Below are positions 13,301 through 22,490 of a DNA stretch of 64,000 nt, piece by piece. Made by a program: the position numbers and the translations under genes. The DNA comes from Chiridota heheva. Lineage: Eukaryota; Echinodermata; Holothuroidea; Apodida; Chiridotidae. The stretch spans positions 226,001 to 290,000 of the forward strand of contig JAIGNY010003228.1 in NCBI GenBank assembly GCA_020152595.1. Reading direction: 5' to 3'. Position 1 is the first letter of the stretch; every line of letters begins with the position of its first letter. The notes beneath the pieces were generated by a model that was not told where the DNA came from, searched no databases, and saw nothing but the letters and a program-made list of their open reading frames with translations.

Positions 13301-16300
13301 TTCAAAATGCTTTTGTTTTTTCCCCTCAGTGTTATGCAATCAGCAAACTCCATAAAGTTCCTACCTGGGCAGACAAGATTGTTCTTTCAAGACCGAGCAT
13401 ATCCGAAAGTGCCAAACTGTGCAAACAATCACGTTCCACATCCTCCTCCCCGTCCTCTTGCCTGAACATGCGATCTTTTTCTGTAGACTCAAGAACTCAA
13501 CATTACGACACTGGAAGTCCCCAGTTTGGGACCCCTCAGTCCTCCTTCACTGCATATTCAACACCTCATCACTGCACCAATGTGTGTAGATATTCATTTA
13601 CAATACCGGAAACAACTCCAGAACACGTTTCAAGTGATGCAGCATCAAAGTTTTATTCCACACCATCGTCTGATCCGAGCATCAGTTTACGTACATCAGC
13701 ACGTAGATATTCAATACCCAAAACTGATATTCCAATCCAGCGACGTCAAAAACATGCCATGTCCCATTCTAGTTCAATGCCCACTGCTTATTCTAATCCA
13801 CACCCGCAGATACTTGCCAGGAGATCGTGGGGTCCTGGTACCCTCGAGGAACTTGAGAGCACCACTAGTACTGCCACATTAGTGGCACCATGTCAGGAAT
13901 GTGCTCTACTCAGGTCTCAAAGTCTTGAAAAACAAAGACACCTTTGGGAGCTGACCTGAACGACGTATCTGTCCCTATGGCCAGTGTAGAAACTCTTACA
14001 AGTATGTCATCATCATCCACATTTGAGGAACCGGCTGCTGCACCCAAAAATGATAAAGCAAAGAATCGGTTAAGCACCCATTCAGAAGGGTATTGCTATT
14101 ACGTTTACAATGACTCGGATCTTTCAGATTCTTCTCCAAGTAATCAAAATGTTATTGTTACAAGTGCAATTATTGAAGCTGGGAAATCATCATCAGATGA
14201 CACCATTAGTGGTGTGGGGGAAATACCACTTCAGGCGCTACAACGTCCAGAGAGCACACATATCATGGACAGGTACGGGAACGTTAAAGGAAGGACAACT
14301 CTAAACGATAGGTATACCTTAGTGTATGGGTCCAGGGATGGTTCCATGAGAGGGCCTGCAGAGGTGAATGATAAGGAACGTCAATTTGGTAAGTCGGTTT
14401 AAAGTCAAATAGCAACAATATATTTTTTTAGTTTTAGTACTCAAATAATTCTTTGCAAGTGTGTCCTGATTTCTCCATTCCACCTTTAAAGAATATTTTG
14501 CCTCTATGCACAGAAAATCTGTTTATTATCTGGATATTGTTTAAACTGGTGTCTGTTTACAACATTTGGAAAAGTTTCAACCACATACAAAGCTAACCAA
14601 CATAGCAGAAAAAGTACATGGTCAGAGAAGGAATCGGCCCATTTGACATACAACCAAGTCTACGCTGAAAACCATTCCAAAAAGTCAAGTATGCATAGAC
14701 TTCTAATTCTGTATAGACTTCCCAGTCTTTATAGACCCACAAGTCTGAGCAGACATTCACTGCAAACAAACTGCCTATTGTATGCAAACAAATATATCTG
14801 TACATACAACCAAGTCTCTGCTATGTTCCAAGTATGTGTAGACTACCGGTCTTACAGACAACCAAGTCTTACAGACAACCAAGTCTTACAGACAAGTACT
14901 TTGTTGTACTGAGTCAACAAAATCTACACTAGTGTCTCAAGTATTTGAGGCAACCCAGTCCTTACAGACAACCCAGTCCTTACAGACAACCCAGTCCTTA
15001 CTGACAACCCAGTCCTTACTGACAACCCCGTCCTTACAGACAACCCAGTCCTTACTGACAACCCCGTCCTTACAGACAACCCAGTCCTTACAGACAACCC
15101 AGTCCTTACAGACAACCCAGTCCTTACAGACAACCCAGTCCTTACAGACAACCCAGTCCTTACAGACAACCCAGTCCTTACAGACAACCCAGTCCTTACT
15201 GACAACCCCATCCTTACAGACAACCCCTTACAGACAACCCCTTACAGACAACCCCTTACAGACAACCCCTTACAGACAACCCCTTACAGACAACCCCTTA
15301 CAGACAACCCCTTACAGACAACCCCTTACAGACAACCCAGTCATCAATGACAACCCCGTCCTTACAGACAACCCAGTCCTTACAGACAACCCAGTCCTTA
15401 CTGACAACCCAGTCCTTACAGACAACCCAGTCCTTACAGACAACCCAGTTCTTACTGACAACCCAGTCCTTACTGACAACCCCTTACTGACAACCCCGTC
15501 CTTACAGACAACCCCGTCCTTACAGACAATCCAGTTTTTACAAACAACCCAGTCCTTACAGACAACCCAGTCCTTACTGACAACCCAGTCCTTACAGACA
15601 ACCCAGTCCTTACTGACAACCCAGTCCTTACAGACAACCCAGTCCTTACTGACAACCCAGCCAGTCCTTACTGACAACCCAGCCCTTACTGACAACCCAG
15701 TCCTTACAGACAACCCAGTCCTTACAGACACCCAGCCAGTCCTTACTGACAACCCAGTCATCAATGACAACCCCGTCCTTACAGACAAGCCAGTCCTTAC
15801 AGACAACCCAGTCCTTACTGACAACCCAGTCCTTACAGACAACCCAGTCCTAACAGACAACCCAGTCCTTACTGACAACCCAGTCCTTACAGACAACCCA
15901 GTCCTTACAGACACCCAGCCAGTCCTTACAGACAACCCAGTCCTTACAGACAACCCAGTCCTTACAGACAACCCAGTCCTTACAGACACCCAGTCCTTAC
16001 AGACAACCCAATCCTTACAGACAACCCAGTCCTAACAGACAACCCAGTCCTTACTGACAACCCAGTCCTTACAGACAACCCAGTCCTTACAGACAACCCA
16101 GTCCTTACAGACAACCCAGTCCTTACTGACAACCCAGTCCTTACAGACAACCCAGTCCTTACAGACACCCAGCCAGTCCTTACAGACAAACCAGTCCTTA
16201 CAGACACCCAGCCAGTCCTTACTGACAACCCAGTCCTTACTGACAACCCAGTCCTTACAGACAACCCAGTCCTTACAGACACCCAGCCAGTCCTTACTGA

Positions 16301-19300
16301 CAACCCAGTCATCAATGACAACCCCGTCCTTACTGACAACCCAGCCCTTACTGACAACCCAGTCATCACTGACAACCCAGTCCTTACAGACAACCCAATC
16401 CTTACAGACAACCCAGTCCTTACAGACAACCCAGTCCTTACTGACAACCCAGTCCTTACTGACAACCCAGTCATCAATGACAACCCCGTCCTTACTGACA
16501 ACCCAGTCCTTACTGACAACCCAGTCATCACTGACAACCCAGTCCTTACTGACAACCCAGTCCTTACAGACAACCCAGTCCTTACTGAAAACCCAGTCCT
16601 TACTGACAACCCAGTCCTTACAGACAACCCAGTCCTTACAGACAACCCAGTCTTTACAGACAACCCAGTCTTTACAGACAACCCAGTCATCACAGACATT
16701 CCAGTCTTTACAGACAACCCAGTCCTTACTGACAAGCCAGTCCTTACAGACAACCCAGTCCTTACTGACAACCCAGTCCTTACTGACAACCCAATCAACC
16801 CAGTCCGTACTGACAACCCAGTCCTTACAGACAACCCAGTCCATACTTACAACCCAGTCCTTACTGACAAACCAATCTTTACAGACAACCCACTTCTTAC
16901 TGACAACCCAGTCCATACTGACAACCCAGTCCTTACTGATAACCCAGTCCTTACTGACAACCCAGTCCAGACAACCCAAACAACCCAGACAACCTTACAG
17001 ACAACCCAGTCCTAACAGACAACTGACAACCCAGTCCTAACAGACAACTGACAACAGTCCTTACAGACAGTCCATTACTGACAACCCAGTCCTTACTGAC
17101 AACCCAGTCCTTACTGACAACCCCTTACTGACAACCCAATCCTTACTGACAACCCAGTCCTTACTGACAACCCCTTACTGACAACCCAATCCTTACTGAC
17201 AACCCAGTCCTTACAGACAACCAGCCAGTCCTTACAGACAACCAGCCAGTCCTTACAGACAACCCAGTCTTTACAGACAACCCAGTCCTTACAGACAACC
17301 CAGTCTTTACAGACAACCCAGTCCTTACAGACACCCAGCCAGTCCTTACAGACAACCAGCCAGTCAGTCCTTACAACCAGCCAGTCCTTACAGACAACCA
17401 GCCAGTCCTTACAGACAACCAGCCAGTCCTTACAGACAACCAGCCAGTCAGTCCTTACAGACAACCAGCCAGCCAGTCCTTACAGACAACCAGCCAGTCC
17501 TTACAGACAACCAGCCAGTCCTTACAGACAACCAGCCATTCTTAACAACAGACATGTCTTAACAACACAAATTCTTAACTGAAAACACCCAAAAGTACTA
17601 TTAAGCCAACATATTATGTGGATATCCATTCATAGCAATACTACGGATTGAAATTACGCAGCAGGAAGATAATGAAACTATTTCCCTGTTGAAATTTGAT
17701 TATCCTCTTGCCAACAAAGTTGGTGAAGAGGGGATATAGCATTTTTACAATTCGTCCATCCGTCCACATCTGTCTGTTCTGCATTGTTTAGACTAAGGAA
17801 CAAAAGAATTGCTGCTCTAGAAAGGAAATCCAACTTTTTTTTTTGATGAAAAGAAATTTATATAAAGGAGAGCAAAATGCATTCCAGACTTGAATAGCAA
17901 CAATTAGAGAATTTGTTCTGGGATGAAAAAAAAGTTGAATAATAGAGGTGACAACTGAATGAAATTTACAATGAAGTGTTTTGGAAATAAATAGGGAAAA
18001 AACAGTAAGGTTTTGCTATATTAGAGTGGAAACATGATACACTTATGATAAACACCCCAAGTTGATCTGCAATGAATTTTCATTCTGATTTGGTAGATAA
18101 AACAGCCCTTTTTGGTTTATAAGGAGAAAAAAGTTGAGCATGTTTCTATTGGAAGTGTCAGATTTAAGTTAAGGCTCGAGAGATATAGTGCAATGGAGTG
18201 AGTGGAGGTTATAGTGAAGGTTGCAACCAACGATGACTTGGTTAAGAGTATCTTTGGTAGATGAGTAGATGGCAAAAGGTGGGTGGGGGTAGTAGGTGAA
18301 TGGATGATGGTAGGTGAATGGGCGATGTTAGGTGAATGGGTGATGGTAGGTGAATGGGTGATGGTAGGTGAATGGGTGATGGTAGGGGAATGGGTGATGG
18401 TGAATGGGGCATGTTGATGAATAGAGGATGGTAGGTGAATGGAGGATGGTAGATGAACGAAGGATGGCAGGTGAATGGGGGATGGTAGGTGAATGGGGGA
18501 TGATAGGTGCAGGGCATGTTGAGTTTATAGAAGTGAGGGGATGGGAGTAGAGGAAAGAATGTTGGGTGGAAGATGGTAGAATGATTGGTAGATGTAGGAA
18601 TTAGGATGAAGGTGGGATAGCATGGGGGAAGGATGGAATGGCATATGGGACAGGGCGGCATATGGGACAGGGCGGCATGCGGGACAGGGCGGCATGCGGG
18701 ACAGGGCGGCATGCGGGACAGGGCGGCATGCGGGACAGGGCGGCATGCGGGACAGGGCGGCATGCGGGACAGGGCGGCATGCGGGACAGGGCGGCATGCG
18801 GGACAGGGCGGCATGCGGGACAGGGCGGCATGCGGGACAGGGCGGCATGCGGGACAGGGCGGCATGCGGGACAGGGCGGCATGCGGGACAGGGCGGCATG
18901 CGGGACAGGGCGGCATGCGGGACAGGGCGCATGCGGGACAGGGCGGCATGCGGGACAGGGCGGCATGCGGGACAGGGGCATGCGGGACACAGGGCGGAAC
19001 AGGGCGGAACAGGGCGGCAGGGCGGCACAGGGACAGGGCGGCAGGGCGGACAGGGCGGCATGCGGGACAGGGCGGCATGCGGGACAGGGCGGCATGCGGG
19101 ACAGGGCGGCATGCGGGCGGCATGCGGGACAGGGCGGCATGCATGCGGGACAGGGCGCATGCGGGACAGGGCGGCATGCGGGACAGGGCGGCATGCGGGA
19201 CAGGGCGGCATGCGGGCGGCATGCGGGACAGGGCGGCATGCGGGACAGGGCGGCATGCGGGACAGGGCGGCATGCGGGACAGGGCGGCATGCGGGACAGG

Positions 19301-20481
19301 GCGGCATGCGGGACAGGGCGGCATGCGGGACAGGGCGGCATGCGGGACAGGGCGGCATGCGGGACAGGGCGGCATGCGGGACAGGGCGGCATGCGGGACA
19401 GGGCGGCATGCGGGACAGGGCGGCATGCGGGACAGGGCGGCATGTGGGACATGATGTCACAACATGTAGGACAGGGTGGGATAGCATGTGGGACAAGGTG
19501 GCATGGCATGTGAAACAAGGTAGTGTAATGGCATTTATGACAGGCTGGGATGGCGGACATGATGTCACAACATGTAGGACAGGGTGGGATAGTATGTGGG
19601 ACAGGGTGGCATGGCATGTGAAACAAGGTAGTGTAATGGCATTCATGAATGGCTGGAATGGCATGTGGGACAAGGTGGGATGGCATGGGGACAGAGTGTA
19701 ATGACATGTGAGACAGGATGGCATGTCGTCTGGATTTCAGATGGGATGGGACAGGGTGGTATAGCATGTGGGATAGAATGGATTGGCCTGTAGGACAGGG
19801 CTGGATGGCACATGGGACAGGGTAGGATGGACAGGGTAGGATGGGACAGGGTAGGATGGGACAGGGTAGGACGGTACTGGGATATGGGACAAGATGGCAT
19901 GGTATTTGGGACAGGGAGGGATGACATACATGTGGAACAGGGTGGCATGGTATATGGGACAGGGTGGCAAGGCATATGGTGATATGTCATCTTGATTGCA
20001 GGTGTGATGGCTTATGGGTCATTTTGTGAAATGGTATCTGGATTTTATGTAAGATTACCTGTAGGGAGGGATATAGGATGGGACATCACGCAGAAGAGAG
20101 GGTGGGATGGCAGTTGTGACATAGGGTGGAAAGCATGTTATTAGCGGCAAGGGCATTTGTATCATACGCGATGTCTGGTTTACTTCAAAATAGTAAGACA
20201 TGTTTGCATTTTTATATTATCTTGCAGATTCACTCCCAAGATCCCTGAGCAGTACTTCTTCAACACCAAACCTTGCTGGTTATGTCCACTATTGTTCTAT
20301 GTCTTCAAGTGCCACAGGGTCAAGTGATACCCTTTCACCAATGCATCCTGGATCACCAGAAAATAAGAAAAGGTACAGCGTCAACATAGAGGAGGCTCTT
20401 AAAAATTTGAGCCAGCCAGGAACGTCAACTCCAAGAAACTCCAGAAAATTTGAAGATTTTTTCTATCCAGTTGACGTATAA
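4241..20481 (+). CDS. DAGLA: Diacylglycerol lipase alpha, 3' half (six visible exons, 5' end outside window)
   Basis: DAGL-alpha is a membrane serine lipase that hydrolyses diacylglycerol at sn-1 to give 2-arachidonoylglycerol. Exons: 4241-4377, 5312-5453, 6293-6507, 12359-12485, 13330-14388, 20228-20481; all borders are GT-AG and the phases agree. Seen: nucleophile motif GHSLGAG (Ser codon 4277-4279), GKDVVARVGL with the second acid (Asp codon 5367-5369), and VIISPVMVADHMP with the His (codon 12450-12452). By family knowledge these match Ser472, Asp524 and His650 of human DAGL-alpha. After the catalytic domain comes a Ser/Thr-rich tail of about 430 residues; such a tail marks the alpha form, since DAGL-beta lacks it. 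The N-terminal membrane segments and the RGT region are not in the window. The frame breaks once near 13930. No PPxxF Homer-binding motif is seen in the tail. Identification is secure; alpha versus an ancestral DAGL is likely but not proved. Confidence 0.93.
4378..5311 (+). other. DAGLA intron with a 34-36 bp tandem repeat
   Basis: No coding sequence. The repeat at 4857-5132 is listed separately; the rest is AT-rich unique-looking DNA. Confidence 0.7.
4857..5132. repeat. 34-36 bp minisatellite, about 7-8 copies
   Basis: The unit contains attcacttttctgtctaa followed by tgcccctttaagattc. Copies differ by small indels and substitutions (cagtctagtgcccc versus ctgtctaatgtgcccc). Confidence 0.9.
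5312..5453 (+). CDS. DAGLA: DAGLA exon with catalytic Asp
   Basis: The acceptor is atgcacag and the donor is gtgaga. It encodes AAEYSKKFTTSLINGKDVV and continues ARVGLPQMEQLRSDLLGVI, close to the DAGL-alpha segment EYSKDFV...GKDVVPRIGL. It ends on a codon boundary (Lys). A later candidate acceptor, ctcccag, would create a stop at once, so the start at 5312 is preferred. Confidence 0.94.
5454..6292 (+). other. DAGLA intron, little structure
   Basis: AT-rich and non-coding. The only local feature is a direct duplication of aagcttgaacttacatt at about 6188-6222. Confidence 0.6.
6293..6507 (+). CDS. DAGLA: DAGLA exon, Cys-rich insert and SHNPLYAPGK region
   Basis: It follows acceptor acatacag and ends before gtttgt. 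It begins WKIILGEVCCCC, continues through a variable stretch and ends with TSHNPLYAPGKILQIVRNNP, matching the DAGL-alpha segment STPLYPPGRIIHLVHNHP. Four adjacent cysteines (6317-6328) could be a palmitoylation cluster. Human DAGL-alpha has a CCCC cluster at a slightly different place; that comparison is from memory. Confidence 0.92.
6508..8091 (+). other. DAGLA intron, unique AT-rich part
   Basis: First part of a 5.85 kb intron. No exon, RNA gene or clear repeat was found. Confidence 0.6.
8092..9534. repeat. 15/18-bp minisatellite in DAGLA intron
   Basis: Units are variants of cccaaccaccaacagagt, cccaaccactaacagt and cccaactaccaacatagt, combined in longer mixed blocks that recur, which suggests higher-order duplication. 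It makes long open frames that are not genes. Confidence 0.95.
9535..10380. other. DAGLA intron with a short LINE 3' end
   Basis: Mostly AT-rich. At 9968-10036 a 3'-terminal LINE fragment (cttggcacatttgactc, then cattaaacatcaacaaacc) matches family B ends at 60500 and 31390 (reverse). Nothing else is recognised. Confidence 0.65.
10392..10506 (+). mobile_element. Inverted partial copy of the L1/Tx1-like LINE 3' region
   Basis: The stretch from ggctgttaaagtttcttggt to gattttaatggtatctggct is about 90% identical to the reverse complement of 10880-11000, so two fragments of one element lie in opposite orientation about 380 bp apart. Confidence 0.8.
10660..12130 (-). mobile_element. L1/Tx1-like LINE remnant, split by a younger insertion
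   Basis: Reverse-strand reverse transcriptase pieces: CRKGDSLSPYLFILCSEI near 12010-12070, FKIIQFADDTTFLLHG near 11860-11905, then across an insertion TIDQLTFFCMISGLRVHLDK (11330-11390) and a distal GGVQMVDTDSHLKAVKVSWL (about 10980-11040). The order and motifs are those of an L1-type ORF2. Frameshifts and stops show decay. Family A DNA (11397-11833) sits inside the thumb region. Confidence 0.85.
11397..11833 (+). mobile_element. Family A LINE 3' fragment inserted in the Tx1-like element
   Basis: A 5'-truncated copy homologous to 3770-4180, ending ccttcatcaaagacaaacaa. It is flanked by gtattcatcaa (11386-11396) and gtattcaccaa (11834-11844), a plausible 11-bp target duplication with one change. 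Removing it restores continuity of the host element's reading frame. Confidence 0.85.
12359..12485 (+). CDS. DAGLA: DAGLA exon with catalytic His
   Basis: The acceptor is cattttag and the donor is gtttgt. The single leading base completes a Gly codon from the previous exon. It encodes SVGYYAIWRDQKDFSEVI and then ISPVMVADHMPRGVSKALNK, matching the family's YFAIWGDNKAFNEVIISPAM..H.P. The His codon is at 12450-12452. It ends in phase 0. Confidence 0.94.
12486..13329 (+). other. DAGLA intron, no recognised content
   Basis: AT-rich sequence with no repeat or exon that I can support. Confidence 0.6.
13330..14388 (+). CDS. DAGLA: DAGLA exon, Ser/Thr-rich regulatory tail (frame broken near 13930)
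   Basis: The acceptor is cccctcag and the donor is gtaagtc. It starts CYAISKLHKVPTWADKIVL and runs into a low-complexity tail rich in Ser, Thr, Pro and Tyr with many basophilic-kinase-like sites (for example LLRSQSLEKQ). The first frame stops at 13957-13959; the next continues from about 13930 as ADLNDVSVPMASVETL to the exon end. The two join cleanly if one A is missing from the A5 run at 13928-13932, or alternatively if 13914-13984 is a 71-bp GT-AG intron, which also keeps the phase. I prefer the indel because both flanks look coding. Confidence 0.85.
14389..14859 (+). other. DAGLA intron start; diverged edge of the next minisatellite
   Basis: From about 14650 there are scattered caagtct and agactt pieces (tatagacttcccagtct and similar) that look like very old copies of the following 18-bp unit. 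Confidence 0.6.
14860..17545. repeat. Large 18-bp minisatellite (15- and 21-bp variants)
   Basis: The main unit is cttacagacaacccagtc (18 bp), with cttactgac variants. At 15218-15340 a 15-bp form (cttacagacaacccc) takes over, and from about 17215 a 21-bp form containing accagccagtc. It is homogeneous in the middle and degenerate on the left. The period is divisible by three, so several frames stay open for hundreds of codons; these are not proteins. Confidence 0.97.
17546..18295. other. DAGLA intron between arrays
   Basis: Unique AT-rich DNA. At 17710-17790, ccaacaaagttggtgaagag followed by gtccatccgtccacatc resembles, in reverse orientation, 33865-33905 (ccgtccaactttgttggcag); this is probably a dispersed repeat with a CCAACAAAGTTGG core. 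Confidence 0.6.
18296..18505. repeat. 18-bp minisatellite, gatggtaggtgaatgggt
   Basis: About ten to eleven diverged copies of gatggtaggtgaatgggt, with loose copies on both sides. Confidence 0.9.
18648..19445. repeat. GC-rich 18-bp minisatellite, gggacagggcggcatgcg
   Basis: Near-identical copies of gggacagggcggcatgcg, about 42, with a disturbed stretch at 18970-19060 and shorter forms near 19120 and 19215. Each unit has two GGG runs on the plus strand and a GCATGC palindrome. It stands out sharply from its AT-rich surroundings. Confidence 0.97.
19446..20130. repeat. Old diverged flank of the GC-rich array
   Basis: Loose copies such as gggacagggtggcatggcat and gggacagggtaggat. A segment with acatgatgtcacaacatgta is itself duplicated at 19447 and 19557. 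Less homogeneous than the core, consistent with older repeats outside the expansion zone. Confidence 0.85.
20228..20481 (+). CDS. DAGLA: DAGLA last coding exon
   Basis: The acceptor is atcttgcag. Two bases complete an Asp codon from the previous exon, then SLPRSLSSTSSTPNLAGY, a Ser/Pro-rich linker, and a C-terminus ending RKFEDFFYPVDV before TAA. The final V-D-V fits a class II PDZ ligand pattern, which is speculative. It lies beyond three minisatellites in a 5.8 kb intron, yet phase and composition fit. Confidence 0.85.
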
Positions 20482-21243
20482 TGTTTACTTGTGGTAGATA
20501 AAGAAATTGATGGATTAGCATATGCATAACCTTCCTAAGTTTGTGAATGAATTCCTGGAATCTCAGTTAGCATGTGACTGTGCTCACAACAAGTCAATTA
20601 AAATGATAAAAACAACTTGAACATCAGCACAAATTAGGGGAAAAAATGATCTGAGTGAGATACAAGTGTATCAGCCTTTGTTAAATTCTACACTCCTCAG
20701 CTTAATTAATTAACTGGAAATTGGAACCTGTAAATGTAGGGGCCTGCGCTTTGTGAGTTGCACTTTAATTAGGTTAATTAATCAAATCCTCTCAGAGTGT
20801 AAGACAGAAGTGTACTACCCAATGTGTGGTTACTACTTGTTAGAATAAGAATATTTCATTGAATATATTCTTTCAGAGTGTGCTTCTTACAATGTCTTTT
20901 TCCCCAAAAAAGTTTTAAATTCATGATCAAATATGCTAAAAAACATATATTCTATCAAATTTCTTCTAAGAAGTCTTTTTAATTTGGTCATTACTTCTTG
21001 GAAACAGATGTTAAAGTTACATAATCAGAAGAAATATTTTTCTATAAATTTTATTTATGATATGAAAAAATGTCCCAAAAGGTGATTATATTTCTATATG
21101 AAATTCATTGTTATAGATCAAACAAATGGAGAGCAACTTCGAGAGATTATATATTTATTTCGGAGACAGTATCATTTGATTCCTGATGTTGGTTTGATAG
21201 TTTATTAGGAATTGATAGTGTAGGAAGCAAAATCAAAGCCTGT
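20482..21243 (+). other. DAGLA 3' UTR and downstream
   Basis: Non-coding, AT-rich. A canonical AATAAA is at 21942-21947, but it lies beyond a repeat element, so the true 3' end is uncertain. Confidence 0.5.
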
Positions 21244-21811
21244 TTAAAGGTATATGGACAGGTAGGGACAACATTACCTAAATTGTTGTGAAATCCCCCT
21301 CTTTTCCCCTAAAAAACAAAAAAAATAGAGAAAGCAACAAATTTCATCAAAATCGGTTAAAAAATGAACAATTTTACAGCTCCTAAAGATTTTTGTACAA
21401 ATATGCAAATTTTTGTGTGACTCTTGTGGTGTAGGAATGGGACATTGTTATGTAAATCCGTTGTTTTTTAACCCTCTGCCATTTCTCTTGGAAAATGCAA
21501 AAATAATTATAATGAAGAGGATTTGATCTTTACCATACCCCTACCAATTTCAAGCTGGAGAAGGCATTTTGAACATTTTCATGGTCTGAAATTAAGGGAA
21601 GAAATATGAAGCAAAACATTTTGTGGCATTTTCCTGTTCATACATCACATTTTTTCAAGAAATTAAAAACTTATCAAATTTTGATCGCTCATAACATGAA
21701 AACTCACGTGCTATTTTGAAACTTCAAAGACTACTAAACTCAGAATTGAATGCTCTTTGCAGTCCGTGGTTAAATAGAAAACTTTGTACCTGTTTATATA
21801 CAGCACCTTTA
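21244..21811. mobile_element. Short element with TIR-like ends (copy of the 60935 family)
   Basis: The left end tttaaaggtatatggacagg (from 21243) matches 60934. The right end near 21788-21811 (tacctgtttatatacagcac, then ctttaa) is an imperfect inverted match. The inside holds atcaaaatcggttaaaaaat, also shared with 61038 and 43370. No coding capacity is seen, so it would be non-autonomous. Confidence 0.6.
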
Positions 21812-22256
21812 ACTTTTTGAGACCTAAAATTTGAAATTCACCATTGAGCTATTTTGCTATACAATCTAGACTACCAAGACTAAAGCCCACATCAAAATTT
21901 CAAAGATATTTTACTTGTTACGAGACATATGACATAAAAGTAATAAAGGATTTACATTGATTTTTTGTTCACCATTTAATTGTTTATTGTACAAGTAATT
22001 TATATGCAAATGACATATTCACATAATGTTATCAATAACAAGTCAGCAATCATACTTTACAAATAGTCAAGAGTATTTTTTTTATTCCAAATTTTAGGCT
22101 CATCTGAAAACATAGTATTTATCTCATTTATTCAGCTAAGTTATTTATTGGATAGTTGTAGGGTCATTTCAGTATTTGATTGTATTCAGATTTGCATTAC
22201 ACTATAAAGTATTATAGGACCATATAAATAAATATATTCCTTTAACAGACCTTCAC
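21812..22256. other. Intergenic AT-rich DNA
   Basis: Nothing recognised apart from AATAAA motifs at 21942 and near 22227. Confidence 0.5.
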
Positions 22257-22490
22257 AAGTGGGGTACAGTTCCCCTCTCCTGGATGGAGGTATGGGGTAC
22301 AGTTCCCCTCTCCTGGATGGAGGTATGGGGTACAGTTCCCTTCTCCTGGATGGAGGTATGGGGTACAGTTCCCCTCTCCTGGATGGAGGTATGGGGTACA
22401 GTTCCCCTCTCCTGGATGGAGGTATGGGGTACAGACCCCCTCTCCTGGATGGAGGTATGGGGTACAGACCCCCTCTCTTGGATGGAGGTA
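22257..22490. repeat. 33-bp minisatellite, 7 copies
   Basis: The unit starts ggtatggggtacagttcccc and ends tctcctggatgga. The last two copies share cagaccccc in place of cagttcccc. Confidence 0.95.

Noticed and set aside
14932..17464. Very long open frames on both strands (up to 367 codons) of short repeated peptides
   Set aside because: They are reading frames through an 18-bp tandem array whose period is a multiple of three; several frames are open together and there is no splice or codon-use support.
18242..19767. Open frames near 400 codons on both strands
   Set aside because: Same effect in the 18-bp GC-rich array; up to six frames are open at once, which real genes do not show.
21942..21947. 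AATAAA as the DAGLA polyadenylation signal
   Set aside because: It is 1.4 kb past the stop and beyond a repeat element; nothing in the sequence distinguishes it from chance in AT-rich DNA.
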